Source: Treponema bryantii NK4A124 (lineage in GTDB: Bacteria > Spirochaetota > Spirochaetia > Treponematales > Treponemataceae). From it: a stretch of DNA of 64,000 nt. The position numbers and the translations under genes were made by a program. Positions 47,977-56,971 of the stretch are shown in pieces. The first letter of the stretch is position 1; each line of letters begins with the position of its first letter. The stretch is taken from contig NZ_ATWV01000006.1 of assembly GCF_000421345.1 (NCBI RefSeq), forward strand, positions 62,001-126,000, written 5' to 3'. Below the pieces are notes generated by a model. That model was not told the origin of the DNA and ran no database searches. It saw only the letters and a program-made list of their open reading frames with translations.

Positions 47977-48954
47977 TTATCCAACCACTAAAGATTTTTC
48001 TCTCTGGCAGAACACTGTGAAAGATTCAATGATTTTATCTATCAGCTTTTTATTTCTGATTGCAGCAATCCACTCCGAAGGAATCTCTCCGTAATAAAGC
48101 CCTGCAATGCTTCCGGCAACGCAGGCAACTGTGTCGGTGTCGTAGCCGAGATTCACGGCCTTCAAAACACAGTCGCGGTAATTATCAGTATTCAAGAAAC
48201 ACCAGAGGGCGGCTTCGAGAGTGTCTACAATGTAGCCGGAGCTTTTAATTTTATCCTCAGAAAGACTTGCAAAACTTATATGAGTAATTCTGTCATAGGT
48301 ATTAAGTGCTGGTGCATAATGTGGATTATGTCTTACAAACTCCCCGACTTTTGGTAAAGCATTTTGCAAAACCTCGGCGTTTTTTGTTCCCTTCAAAATT
48401 TCAATCATTAGAGAACAATAGATATCACAACCAATAAGTGAAATATAATGAGCATGTGTTAGACGTGAAATGTTATGAATCAGTTCAAATGATTCTTCTT
48501 TTTTCATTGCATCCTCACCATACATCTGAAACAAATACAACGGAAGTGGAGCGATTCTCATAAGCGAACCATTACCATTATCACGCTCGGTCTTTAATCC
48601 GCAATCTAATGGATTTGTTCCCTGATGAAAATTGTTTATTGCGGCATGACAGGTTCGTCCAATGTCAAAGGCATTATGATCTGGAGTATATTTTCCATGT
48701 TTATACCAGTCCCAGAAATGCTTCATTATATCGTCATAATTAAGGCCTTCTTTTTTTGCGATACTATCAGCAAGACAAAGCATCATACTCGAATCATCTG
48801 ACCAGCTGCCTTTTGGAAGATTGTAGGTGCCGTAACCTGTCATGTCGGTTACAGGATTTTGTTTGAGGTATTCGCGGTCTTTAAACTCTACGGGAACGCC
48901 GAGAGCATCTGCGACAATTGCGCCATAGAGGGTGTTGTAGATTTTATCTTTCAT
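47977..48954 (-). CDS. ADP-ribosylglycohydrolase (DraG family)
   Basis: 325 residues. Metal-binding motifs: GAIVADALGVPVEF, WSDDSSMMLCLADS, NGSLMRIAPLPLY, and the final NLGYDTDTVACVAGSIAG. Removes ADP-ribose from proteins or nucleic acid. Confidence 0.9.
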   Translation of the reverse strand: MKDKIYNTLYGAIVADALGVPVEFKDREYLKQNPVTDMTGYGTYNLPKGSWSDDSSMMLCLADSIAKKEGLNYDDIMKHFWDWYKHGKYTPDHNAFDIGRTCHAAINNFHQGTNPLDCGLKTERDNGNGSLMRIAPLPLYLFQMYGEDAMKKEESFELIHNISRLTHAHYISLIGCDIYCSLMIEILKGTKNAEVLQNALPKVGEFVRHNPHYAPALNTYDRITHISFASLSEDKIKSSGYIVDTLEAALWCFLNTDNYRDCVLKAVNLGYDTDTVACVAGSIAGLYYGEIPSEWIAAIRNKKLIDKIIESFTVFCQREKSLVVG

Positions 48955-48976
48955 TAAAATCTCTACCTTCTTTCTT

Positions 48977-49489
48977 TTAATCTATGAAAGGTATATCCCA
49001 GCCATATTTCATAAAAATGCTGAGCATATCGCACTGTTTGTGTTCTGTTCCCTGAATGATAGGAAGCAGTTTGTCAAATAGTCTTTTTGCCGTAGCTTTA
49101 TCTAATAATTCGCCGGAATGACCTTTGTGCCATCTGATTTTGTCAAAATCATTTTCAAAATTTTCTGCCCGGAACTCTTTGTCTGTTTCAGGATTAAAGG
49201 CATCAAAAATATCAATGAACACATAATGAGCTTTACTGCCGTCTTTTTTCCAGCTTTCATCGGCCTGAGGTTCTCCCTTTATTTTTCCAATCATGGCAAT
49301 GCCGTCATTATCTGTTCCGACCTGTAGCAGAATCACCATGTCTCCATCTTTGACCTTCTGCCATTCGTAAACCGACCAGTCAAACTGATTCGGGAACTCC
49401 ATTTCTCTGGCATGAGAAATAATGCCCAGATGATTTTCCATTTTGTATGATGAAATATTTGGATTCCAGCGAAGAATAAAAGTATTCAT
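48977..49489 (-). CDS. EVE/PUA-like domain protein
   Basis: 170 residues from the ATG at 49489 (GGAGG). MNTFILRWNPNISSYKMENH, then VKDGDMVILLQVGTDNDGIA, are in the style of EVE or PUA-like domains that bind modified bases. Assignment is tentative. Confidence 0.5.
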   Translation of the reverse strand: MNTFILRWNPNISSYKMENHLGIISHAREMEFPNQFDWSVYEWQKVKDGDMVILLQVGTDNDGIAMIGKIKGEPQADESWKKDGSKAHYVFIDIFDAFNPETDKEFRAENFENDFDKIRWHKGHSGELLDKATAKRLFDKLLPIIQGTEHKQCDMLSIFMKYGWDIPFID

Positions 49490-49554
49490 AAAAGACCTCC
49501 TAAAATTATTATACACCGCATTCTGCAAGCTGATGAAAAATGCGGTGTAAGGAC

Positions 49555-50490
49555 TTAGACAGTAAACTGAACTACAATCTCACGGTAAGAAAGGCTGGCA
49601 AGCTTTGCCGTATATGACATCTTTGAAGTTTTAGCTTCCCGAATAATCTCTGCGGCGAGAGCACGGATGTGACCGGCTTTTTCAAGACCTGGATTACCGA
49701 AGAGCTTTGCGTCTACATTTTCAATACATACAAGAATTGAATTCTTGTCTACATGATTATATGGCTCAGCCTGTACTGACACATTAAGTGATTTATAAAA
49801 ACCATGCTTTGCCTTGCGAATTGTTTCTGCTGCTCCAATTAAATCCTTAGCATCAAGATTATCTGTGAGTTTTGTCAGAGCCTCAGGTTCAATATCATCA
49901 TTCCAGTGATAGAAGTTTGTACCTACAAGAGGGAGTGTTACTGTCACTGTATTTTTCTTGAAGTAACGCATAAAAGCCTGGTTGAGAGATTCACGAGAAG
50001 AATCAAATTCAAGCTTCTTTTTTGCGCTTTCAAAAATCAGTGGAATTTCATCAGGATTGATATTGTTCATCTTTCCGTATGACAGAGAAAAAAGAATCTC
50101 TACACAAAGCGGCTCCATGATGTACTGTGTAAGCTGAGCAAACTTTTCAAACACTTCACTTCGGCGAATAAAAAGTTCACCTGCAAGAAGAGAATCTTTT
50201 GCTTCTACTGCAGCAAGAAGTGGTCCGATGTGTACGAGGTAATCAAAGATGTCTTTATCTGAAACATCCACATCTGATGAAACATAAATTGTCGGATTAC
50301 AATTCAAGGCTGTCTGAATGAATACATACCAGCTTGGAGAAAAGTATGTACTTGAAATGAATTGCTGATAATCTTCTACGTTTGGAAGATTGTTCTTTTC
50401 CCATTTACCAACGAAATCGAGCTGTCCTGTCTTGCTCTTTGAAAATTCAAACCAGTCATTGGCAGTTTTAATTAAAATCTGTGCGTTCAT
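49555..50490 (-). CDS. Hypothetical protein, 311 aa
   Basis: Soluble, helical then beta-rich at the C-terminus, no known motif. Divergent from the WYL gene at 50605, which may control it. An in-frame GTG at 50496 is less likely than the ATG at 50490. Confidence 0.55.
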   Translation of the reverse strand: MNAQILIKTANDWFEFSKSKTGQLDFVGKWEKNNLPNVEDYQQFISSTYFSPSWYVFIQTALNCNPTIYVSSDVDVSDKDIFDYLVHIGPLLAAVEAKDSLLAGELFIRRSEVFEKFAQLTQYIMEPLCVEILFSLSYGKMNNINPDEIPLIFESAKKKLEFDSSRESLNQAFMRYFKKNTVTVTLPLVGTNFYHWNDDIEPEALTKLTDNLDAKDLIGAAETIRKAKHGFYKSLNVSVQAEPYNHVDKNSILVCIENVDAKLFGNPGLEKAGHIRALAAEIIREAKTSKMSYTAKLASLSYREIVVQFTV

Positions 50491-50522
50491 AAGCACCTCC
50501 TTTTCATCAGTTTACGTCTCTA

Positions 50523-50580
50523 TTATATGACAGGGGGTGTAGCAAATAAGTGTGCACCCTCAAAAAAAGTGTGATATAAT
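50523..50580. promoter_or_regulatory. Divergent promoter region of WYL gene 50605
   Basis: GGGTG...CACCC inverted arms (about 50,533-50,557) and a plus-strand TATAAT at 50574. Likely operator region shared by 49555 and 50605. Confidence 0.4.
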
Positions 50581-50604
50581 TTTTTATGATTCTGGAGGCT
50601 GTTT

Positions 50605-51609
50605 ATGGCTCAAAAAAAGAAAAATGAACCCAAAAACAATTCTTTTCACACATTGAACTATCTGATGAAGATTGATCAATCAATTCGAAATGGCGAATAT
50701 CCAAACGCAAATAAACTCAATAAGATTCTCGGAACTCAATTCAGCCGCAGTACTTTTGGAAGATATATCAGAACCTTGCAGGATGATTATGGTGCTCCTG
50801 TTGAATTTGATTTTAAGAAAAATGGATACTATTACACTGACAATACTTTCTTTATTCAGCAGGTGATGTTGAAGGAAGGCGAACTGCTGACTCTTTCCAC
50901 TATCCTACCCCTCCTGGAACAGTATAAGAATACTCCGTTGGAAGAATCATACAGAAACCTGATGGCTAAGCTGATTGAAATGCTGCCGGAAAATATTACT
51001 GTAGATTCCGCCCTGATTAATAACGAAGTGCATTTTATTTCTGATCCGATTACAAAGCTGGAAGACGGTGTTTTTAAAAATGTTCTGAAAGCCACTAAGC
51101 TACACAAAACTCTGGAGATGGAATACAAGACTGCACAAAACAAAGATTACGAAATCCGCCGCTTCGATCCTTATCACATGATTTGTCAGAAAGGCAGCTG
51201 GTATGTTCTGGGATATTCTTATCACGCTGAATCTATCCGTCTTTATGCAATGCCTCGAATCCGCAACTGCAAAATTACAAATGACAAGTTTTCTATTCCA
51301 AAAGATTTTAAGCTTGAGAAGCATATTGATGTGCAGATGGGAGCCTGGGGCAACAGCGGTGAAAAGTTTAAGGTTGAGATTGAGTTTGTAAAAGGCCTGA
51401 AGACTTATGTAATGGAAAGAACCTGGCATAAGGGCCAGACCATAAAAGAAAACAAGGACGGTTCTGTTTATCTTTCTTTCGAAACAAATCAGTTGGAACA
51501 AGTTGTCGCATGGGTTATGTCGTTTACTGGTGGAGCTAAAGTTCTAAATCCACCAGAACTGAAGAAACGAGTTGCTGATGCAGCTAGGAAAATTTTGAAG
51601 AATAGTTAA
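50605..51609 (+). CDS. WYL-domain transcriptional regulator
   Basis: 334 residues. HTH (NKILGTQFSRSTFGRYIRTL), WYL core (RRFDPYHMICQKGSWYVLGY), and a C-terminal domain (FETNQLEQVVAWVMSFTGGA). Same type as 157 and 13625. Divergent from 49555. Confidence 0.9.
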   Translation: MAQKKKNEPKNNSFHTLNYLMKIDQSIRNGEYPNANKLNKILGTQFSRSTFGRYIRTLQDDYGAPVEFDFKKNGYYYTDNTFFIQQVMLKEGELLTLSTILPLLEQYKNTPLEESYRNLMAKLIEMLPENITVDSALINNEVHFISDPITKLEDGVFKNVLKATKLHKTLEMEYKTAQNKDYEIRRFDPYHMICQKGSWYVLGYSYHAESIRLYAMPRIRNCKITNDKFSIPKDFKLEKHIDVQMGAWGNSGEKFKVEIEFVKGLKTYVMERTWHKGQTIKENKDGSVYLSFETNQLEQVVAWVMSFTGGAKVLNPPELKKRVADAARKILKNS

Positions 51610-51625
51610 TATGAGATCTGTTTCC

Positions 51626-52117
51626 CTATTTCATCATATCCAAGGCGTCTTGAATCAGGTTCTCACTTAATCGGATATTACTTTGCTTCAAGAAATTCAG
51701 ACATGTTTTAGCATCGGCTTTTGAAAGCATACCTTCATCATTTGCTTGTACTAAAATACCTACAGTTCCAGTAATTGTAATTCCTAACTGTTGAGCAACC
51801 TTTCTGCCTCTACGTTCATCTATAATTAATACATCAGATTGTTTTTCACCAGCAAGAACAATTGCTTCACTTTCACCATCATCCAGACCGCTTACAGCCT
51901 GTAATATCTGAATCGATTGTTTATTCTGTACAGGTGAAACTTTTAAGAATTTAGCTTTCTTTACTTCTTCAGCTTCAGCGGAAAAGCTTTGGTTTGTTGT
52001 AAGCTCTCGATAAACAGCATCAGGAATTAAAACTTCCTGAAATAATTCTTTAAGTAAATCGAGACGGTTAATTTTGATTAGAGAAATAATCGGAGTTGTA
52101 TCTGATACAACTATCAT
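51626..52117 (-). CDS. DUF3368 PIN-like toxin
   Basis: 163 residues: VVSDTTPIISLIKINRLDLL, SGLDDGESEAIVLAGEKQ, IIDERRGRKVAQQLG, and GTVGILVQANDEG are the DUF3368 pattern. Forms a toxin-antitoxin pair with 52114 (4-nt overlap). Confidence 0.85.
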   Translation of the reverse strand: MIVVSDTTPIISLIKINRLDLLKELFQEVLIPDAVYRELTTNQSFSAEAEEVKKAKFLKVSPVQNKQSIQILQAVSGLDDGESEAIVLAGEKQSDVLIIDERRGRKVAQQLGITITGTVGILVQANDEGMLSKADAKTCLNFLKQSNIRLSENLIQDALDMMK

Positions 52118-52395
52118 ACAGCCTTTCTCCGGAGTTCTTTCAAAACTGCAACATCGCTTTCTAATTCATCACTTGTCTGATCAAGATATGGAAGCCCAAG
52201 ATTGCTATACAATGCGATTAAATCCATTTTATGAATTCCAAGAATCTGTGCTGCTTTACCATGAGAAATTGTATCGTTCTGAATATATGGAAACAAAATC
52301 ATTGCATTACGTATAAGATTTGATTTCTCATCATTTGAAACTGTATACTCAGCCATCATCTGAGGAACACTGATAGAAACTTCTGTCATTGTCAT
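52114..52395 (-). CDS. UPF0175 antitoxin
   Basis: 93 residues. SHGKAAQILGIHKMDLIALYSNLGLPYLD is the UPF0175 HTH-like core. Upstream gene of the pair; GGAGG site. Confidence 0.85.
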   Translation of the reverse strand: MTMTEVSISVPQMMAEYTVSNDEKSNLIRNAMILFPYIQNDTISHGKAAQILGIHKMDLIALYSNLGLPYLDQTSDELESDVAVLKELRRKAV

Positions 52396-52489
52396 AAAAG
52401 AACCTCCTTTTCGAAATTTATAATATTATAACACATACTTCCCAATTATTCACTATCAAATAAAATTCACAAATCTAAGTGCAACTGGA

Positions 52490-52909
52490 TTAAGATATTG
52501 CATCTATAGTCTTCAAATCCTTCTCTCCACCGAAGAACTTCTCCAGCACTTTCCCGAATACTTCAAGCTCAGGAGCCGCCACCATAAAAAGTGTCATGCA
52601 GGATTTTAATTTCAGATCGTCAGGATAGCCCATAACTTCGCGGGCATCGGAAGAAGGCAGGCTCAAAAGTGCCTCGGAAATCTCCACCAGACGCCCTTTC
52701 AAAAGTTCATCAGCCATATAAGCCTTGGCCTCGGCGAGTCCGTCAATTCCGTAGAACTCGGCCATTGAACTAAAGCCCAGCCCCTTCAGCTGGGGGAAGA
52801 TGTACCACATCCAGTGGCTTTCTTTGCGGCCGTTTTTGATTTCTGACAACGCTGTTGCATAATCACTGGCCTGCGCTTTTTTGAATCTGTCTAAATTAAA
52901 GTCGGGCAT
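52490..52909 (-). CDS. DUF1810 protein
   Basis: 139 residues from the ATG at 52909. ESHWMWYIFPQLKGLGFSSM and MGYPDDLKLKSCMTLF are the DUF1810 signature. The family is linked to NAD/ADP-ribose metabolism by neighbourhood, exact role unknown. Confidence 0.85.
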   Translation of the reverse strand: MPDFNLDRFKKAQASDYATALSEIKNGRKESHWMWYIFPQLKGLGFSSMAEFYGIDGLAEAKAYMADELLKGRLVEISEALLSLPSSDAREVMGYPDDLKLKSCMTLFMVAAPELEVFGKVLEKFFGGEKDLKTIDAIS

Positions 52910-52980
52910 GTTTTTCCTCACCTTGGATTATATCAGTAAGCATGATATGATTTCTATATTGAAAGAAAGAGGAGGCCTAC

Positions 52981-53502
52981 ATGGCATACACAGATTTTTT
53001 GGATTTAGCGCAGGCTCGATTTTCGGTTCGGCAGTTTTTGGATAAGAAAGTTCCTAAAGATATCATAGAAAAGATTCTTAAAGCAGGAATGCTCGCTCCA
53101 ACTGGCTGTAATAATCAGCCGCAGAGAATTATTGTTGTAGAAAGTGATGAAGGTATTGCTAAAATCAAGGAATGTACCCGCTGCCATTTTGATGCGCCTC
53201 TTGTTTTTATAATCAGCTATAACAAGGATGAATGCTGGACTCGCCCTTATGATGGAAAGCTCAGTGGCGACATCGACGCCAGCATCGTTACTACTCACAT
53301 GATGCTCGAGGCCGCAAATCTAGGAATTGGTTCCTGCTGGGTTATGCATTATCGCCCGGAAGTCCTGAAAGAAAAATTCCAGCTTCCTGATAATCTTGAA
53401 TCCACTGCCCTGCTCGTTGTGGGCTACCCTGCAGAAGATGCAAAGCCCGCCCCGGGCCACGAAAATTGCCGCCCGGACAGCGAGCTTATCAGCTGGGAGT
53501 AA
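52981..53502 (+). CDS. Nitroreductase-family protein
   Basis: 173 residues: ARFSVRQFLDKKVPKDIIEK, MLAPTGCNNQPQRIIVV, and NLGIGSCWVMHYRPEVL fit FMN-dependent nitroreductases. GGAGG site. Confidence 0.85.
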   Translation: MAYTDFLDLAQARFSVRQFLDKKVPKDIIEKILKAGMLAPTGCNNQPQRIIVVESDEGIAKIKECTRCHFDAPLVFIISYNKDECWTRPYDGKLSGDIDASIVTTHMMLEAANLGIGSCWVMHYRPEVLKEKFQLPDNLESTALLVVGYPAEDAKPAPGHENCRPDSELISWE

Positions 53503-53508
53503 TTAAAA

Positions 53509-54180
53509 CTATCGCACCTTATGCCCAGAAGCTGCTTCGAAATTGTACTTTACAATTCCCAAATCCAGCTGAGTCATAGGGCCGCGTTTTGTTGTGATAA
53601 CTGCTTCATCCCCATCAAGAGAAACCTGGAACTTCTGCTGATTCAGCGCAGTCGGTGCCAGAATTGCGGCTTCGAGGCCTTCCTGGAACCAGGCCGGTGT
53701 AGCAGGCAAATCAGCTTCTGAAACCTTACAGAGCTTGCTAACCGGCTTTGACTTATGAGCCACGCCCTGACTTTCACCATATCCCAGAGCGATTACACAG
53801 ACAATCTTTTCGCCGGCATTTTTATCTGCCTTGCATTTACCTTTACCGTAAGTGCCCGCAACCCAGCAGGTGTTGAGGCCCAGAGTCTGTGCCACAAGAA
53901 CAAGTTTCTGTCCGTAATAGCCGCACTTTTGGTCAAGCTTATCAATGGACTTGCTGCCAATCATCGCGATATAGTTCTTTGCATTTTTGAATTTGCCGTA
54001 ATGTGCAAGGAAGGTATCAAAACATTCAGGGTCATCAGTAACCAGCTGAATGTTTAAACCGCTTTCCGCATTGCACTCCTTAATCAGAACCTCAAGCTTT
54101 TCCTTATCTTCGCTTTTTACAGGAAGATCCTTAAACTGTCTCACCGAATGTCTTTCTTTAATTGCTTCTTTTATATCCAT
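53509..54180 (-). CDS. Nitroreductase-family protein (duplicated-half type)
   Basis: 223 residues from the ATG at 54180. RHSVRQFKDLPVKSEDKEKL, TLGLNTCWVAGTYGKGK, and AAILAPTALNQQKFQVSLDG are nitroreductase motifs. Convergent with 52981. Confidence 0.8.
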   Translation of the reverse strand: MDIKEAIKERHSVRQFKDLPVKSEDKEKLEVLIKECNAESGLNIQLVTDDPECFDTFLAHYGKFKNAKNYIAMIGSKSIDKLDQKCGYYGQKLVLVAQTLGLNTCWVAGTYGKGKCKADKNAGEKIVCVIALGYGESQGVAHKSKPVSKLCKVSEADLPATPAWFQEGLEAAILAPTALNQQKFQVSLDGDEAVITTKRGPMTQLDLGIVKYNFEAASGHKVR

Positions 54181-54330
54181 ATATAAATAATAATACAAAA
54201 ATTCCTGTCAGTATCATAAAATTATGTTATTCCCAATAAATTTTGTTAGTCTCAGTTGACAAAACTATAAAACGGTATTATATTTTACTCAATTACATTG
54301 TATACAATGTATATATAAACGGAGGCTTTT

Positions 54331-54738
54331 ATGTCATTTGCTGTAAGATACTATACCAAAACTGGTAACACAAAACGACTTGCAGATGCAATTGCAAAGG
54401 AACTTGGAGTTGAGGCACTTCCAATCTCTGAGCCAGTAACAGAAAAGGTTGATATTCTTTTCCTCGGAAATTCATATTATGCCTTTAATATTGATCCGGA
54501 GGTTCGCAATTTCGTTGCATCTCTTTCTAAAGACAAGGTTGGAAAGATTGTAAACTTTGGTTCAGCAGCCCTTCTCAATTCTACTTACAAAAAAGTTAAA
54601 GCAGAAGCAGATAAGGTTGGCGTTCCAATGGATGAAAAAGAATTCCACTGCAAAGGTGAATTCAAGGGACTTCATAAGGGCAGACCAAATGAAGATGATA
54701 TCAAGGCTGCTGTTGAATTTGTAAAGCAGTATAAATAG
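54331..54738 (+). CDS. Flavodoxin-like protein
   Basis: 135 residues: AVRYYTKTGNTKRLADAIAK is the FMN phosphate loop; FLGNSYYAFNIDP follows. Electron transfer, possibly for the neighbouring reductases or for stress defence. Confidence 0.85.
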   Translation: MSFAVRYYTKTGNTKRLADAIAKELGVEALPISEPVTEKVDILFLGNSYYAFNIDPEVRNFVASLSKDKVGKIVNFGSAALLNSTYKKVKAEADKVGVPMDEKEFHCKGEFKGLHKGRPNEDDIKAAVEFVKQYK

Positions 54739-54794
54739 GTAAAGATAAAAGACACTGCCCGTTCTGTCCGGCGGGCTTAAACTGGAGGATTATT

Positions 54795-55334
54795 ATGATT
54801 TATGATTACGAAGTAACAACAGGTAAAGGTGAAACATTAAAGCTTTCTGATTTGAAAGGAAAGGTAATTTTGATTGTAAATACAGCAACAGGCTGCGGCT
54901 TTACACCACAGTATGCACTTATTGAACAGCTGTATAAAGATTATCATGAAAAAGGACTCGAGATTCTCGATATTCCTTGCAATCAGTTTGGAGCACAGGC
55001 AACAGGCAGTGATGAAGAAATTCACAACTTCTGTACAACTCGTTACAACACTACATTCCCTCAGATGAAAAAGTCTGATGTAAATGGCGCAAATGAACTT
55101 CCACTCTACACATACCTTAAATCTCAGAAGGGCTTTGAAGGATTTGATGATAATCCATTAAAGTCTACACTGGAAAATATGTTCAATGCAGCAAATCCGG
55201 ACTGGGCAAAAACTCCGGATATCAAATGGAACTTCACAAAGTTTGTAATTGACCGTAACGGAAATGTAGTTGCCCGCTTCGAGCCAACTGCAGATATGGC
55301 CAAGGTCGAAGAATGCATTAAAGCATTACTCTAG
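54795..55334 (+). CDS. Glutathione peroxidase-family protein (Cys type)
   Basis: 179 residues. Catalytic NTATGCGFTPQY (Cys), IPCNQFGAQATGSD (Gln), and WNFTKFVIDRNG (Trp). A thiol peroxidase in bacteria. Follows flavodoxin with a small GC hairpin between. Confidence 0.9.
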   Translation: MIYDYEVTTGKGETLKLSDLKGKVILIVNTATGCGFTPQYALIEQLYKDYHEKGLEILDIPCNQFGAQATGSDEEIHNFCTTRYNTTFPQMKKSDVNGANELPLYTYLKSQKGFEGFDDNPLKSTLENMFNAANPDWAKTPDIKWNFTKFVIDRNGNVVARFEPTADMAKVEECIKALL

Positions 55335-55370
55335 AGTGCCAAAGTTTGCCTGCAGAATCAGAATATTAAG

Positions 55371-55475
55371 GGAGAGGTCTCTCCCTGGTTCGTACTTCGT
55401 TGCTCACCACCCTCTCCAGCGGGGGACACCCCCTGCGATGTTTGCGTAGCAAACTCGGTTACAACGCCCCTAGGG
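55371..55475. repeat. Dispersed structured repeat, copy 2
   Basis: 55383-55436 matches 43773-43826 (about three differences in 54 nt). Hairpins GGGAGAG / CTCTCCC and GTTTGC / GCAAAC flank it. Confidence 0.7.
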
Positions 55476-55480
55476 TGTCC

Positions 55481-55693
55481 TTAATAATGCGGCGGCTTTC
55501 TATTAGGAATATCGCCTTCCATCTGATTGGACATTTCGCGGATTCTGTCCGACATCATTTTTATTTCCTTCTGCAGCTTATCAATAGTTTTGGCCTGATC
55601 AACTGCAACGTTCTGAATCTGGCTTACAAAATCTTCCATGTAGGCGAGTTTCATTTCGATTGCAGTCAGGCGATCTTCTGTTTCTTTTTCCAT
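55481..55693 (-). CDS. slyX: SlyX-like protein
   Basis: 70 residues, coiled coil (EDRLTAIEMKLAYMEDFVSQ) ending in KPPHY, the SlyX C-terminal signature. Confidence 0.8.
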   Translation of the reverse strand: MEKETEDRLTAIEMKLAYMEDFVSQIQNVAVDQAKTIDKLQKEIKMMSDRIREMSNQMEGDIPNRKPPHY

Positions 55694-55709
55694 ATATTTA
55701 TTCCTTCAT

Positions 55710-56075
55710 TTACTCAATCACTTCCAGAACTGCTTCGTTCCATTTGATGGATTTTACTTTCAGCTGAACATCTTTTGTAATATCCGGAAAGCGGCAAACG
55801 GTAATCACATCACCAGGGCGAACGAAGTATTCAAAAGTTTTTGGAATCTGATTTGATTTAGAATCAACGACGAGAGTGAGGCACCACAAATCCTTTTCAA
55901 CATTTTTGATGCTGGAAACACAAGTCCAGCTGCCACGGATTCCCTTGGCAACCGGCGTAAAGTAATCTGTCATAGATGCGCCGAACACATCCCCAGTTTT
56001 CACTTTTACGTCTTCGGCAAAAACAAGTCCCGAAGCAATCAGCAAAATAAAGAAAAAAGCATGCAGTTTTTTCAT
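55710..56075 (-). CDS. Exported hypothetical protein, 121 aa
   Basis: Signal peptide (KLHAFFFILLIASGLVFAED), then a beta-rich domain with two Cys. Function unknown. Behind a 15-nt repeat array. Confidence 0.65.
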   Translation of the reverse strand: MKKLHAFFFILLIASGLVFAEDVKVKTGDVFGASMTDYFTPVAKGIRGSWTCVSSIKNVEKDLWCLTLVVDSKSNQIPKTFEYFVRPGDVITVCRFPDITKDVQLKVKSIKWNEAVLEVIE

Positions 56076-56103
56076 TTGTCACCTCTTTAATCAGTAAGAG
56101 CTT

Positions 56104-56183
56104 TACTAGAGTGCAATCCACTAGAGTAGACTCTACTAGAGTGCAGTCTACTAGAGTTAACTCTACTAGACTGTACTCTAGTA
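56104..56183. repeat. Array of five 15-nt units, TACTAGAGTNNACTC type
   Basis: Units at 56104, 56119, 56134, 56149 and 56164, each with CTAG and GAGT/ACTC half-sites, for example TACTAGAGTTAACTC. Upstream of gene 55710; probably a cooperative operator. Confidence 0.65.
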
Positions 56184-56348
56184 ACGCTATATAGATAAAG
56201 AATATTTGTCAAGGAAAAGAATCTCACTCACACAAACTATTTTCTCATATTCAAATATAAAATTCATGAAATTATAAAATAATAAAGGTATAATCTTTAT
56301 AAAGAACGACGAATATACAAAAGAATGATTGATAATGTGAGGTCCAAA
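56184..56348. other. AT-rich intergenic
   Basis: A minus-strand TTGACA (56207-56212) may serve gene 55710. Otherwise nothing clear. Confidence 0.3.
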
Positions 56349-56558
56349 ATGAAAAAAAGTATTGTTTTTCTTCTGGCATTAAGCCTTTTGATAATCAGCT
56401 GCAAAGGGAAAAATCAAAAATCAGAAAATACTTCAACCGTAATTCAGGAAAAAACAGTCGAAGTAACTGGCTCAAATAAAACAATTACTGTCCCAAATGA
56501 CACTGAAAGCATCACAGTTACCGGCGATTTTGATTTTACAGTTTCTACAAATTCTTAA
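56349..56558 (+). CDS. Small lipoprotein, 69 aa
   Basis: MKKSIVFLLALSLLIISCKG has a lipobox ending in Cys. The remainder is short, Thr/Asn-rich and beta-like (ITVPNDTESITVTGDFDFTV). GAGG site. Confidence 0.65.
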   Translation: MKKSIVFLLALSLLIISCKGKNQKSENTSTVIQEKTVEVTGSNKTITVPNDTESITVTGDFDFTVSTNS

Positions 56559-56961
56559 AGACCTTATCTACTGCAAGGTCTAAATCAAGATCGTGCAAGC
56601 CTTTGTATGACGCTTTCATAAAATCAACGGGAAGTAATTTTATGAGTTTTGCACTTGGAACATTTTCCTGCCATTGAGAGCGGGCATAGAATTGACCAAT
56701 CCAATCTGGCGCAAAGCCTGTAAGCGTCTTGCCTTCTTTTGGAGAATAACCATCTACTTTGCAAAAGTAATCATATAATTCTTTTTCTGGAAGATTGCTT
56801 ACATAAGCATCTGCTCTATCAAGATAAGTTCGTGTTTTGCTTGTCATATATTTTTCAATGAAATCGTCAAAATCAATATGAGGAGAATCGGCTACAAGCT
56901 CGAACATTTTTCCCTGAGTTTCAACAATTTCATCTACATAACATTCTGGATATGCTGTCAT
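56545..56961 (-). CDS. Partner of DUF3990 protein, 138 aa
   Basis: Start at 56961 (AGAGG). AYPECYVDEIVETQGKMFEL and the C-terminus LHDLDLDLAVDKVF look like the second part of a DUF3990 module; name unknown. Overlaps nothing upstream; the DUF3990 gene ends at 56972. Confidence 0.55.
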   Translation of the reverse strand: MTAYPECYVDEIVETQGKMFELVADSPHIDFDDFIEKYMTSKTRTYLDRADAYVSNLPEKELYDYFCKVDGYSPKEGKTLTGFAPDWIGQFYARSQWQENVPSAKLIKLLPVDFMKASYKGLHDLDLDLAVDKVFKNL

Positions 56962-56971
56962 TGCTTTACCT

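Noticed and set aside
54739-54794. Riboswitch before glutathione peroxidase
   Set aside because: Only one short GC hairpin (GCCCG / CGGGC) is present; no known aptamer consensus.
54795-55334. Selenoprotein glutathione peroxidase
   Set aside because: The active-site codon encodes Cys and there is no in-frame TGA.
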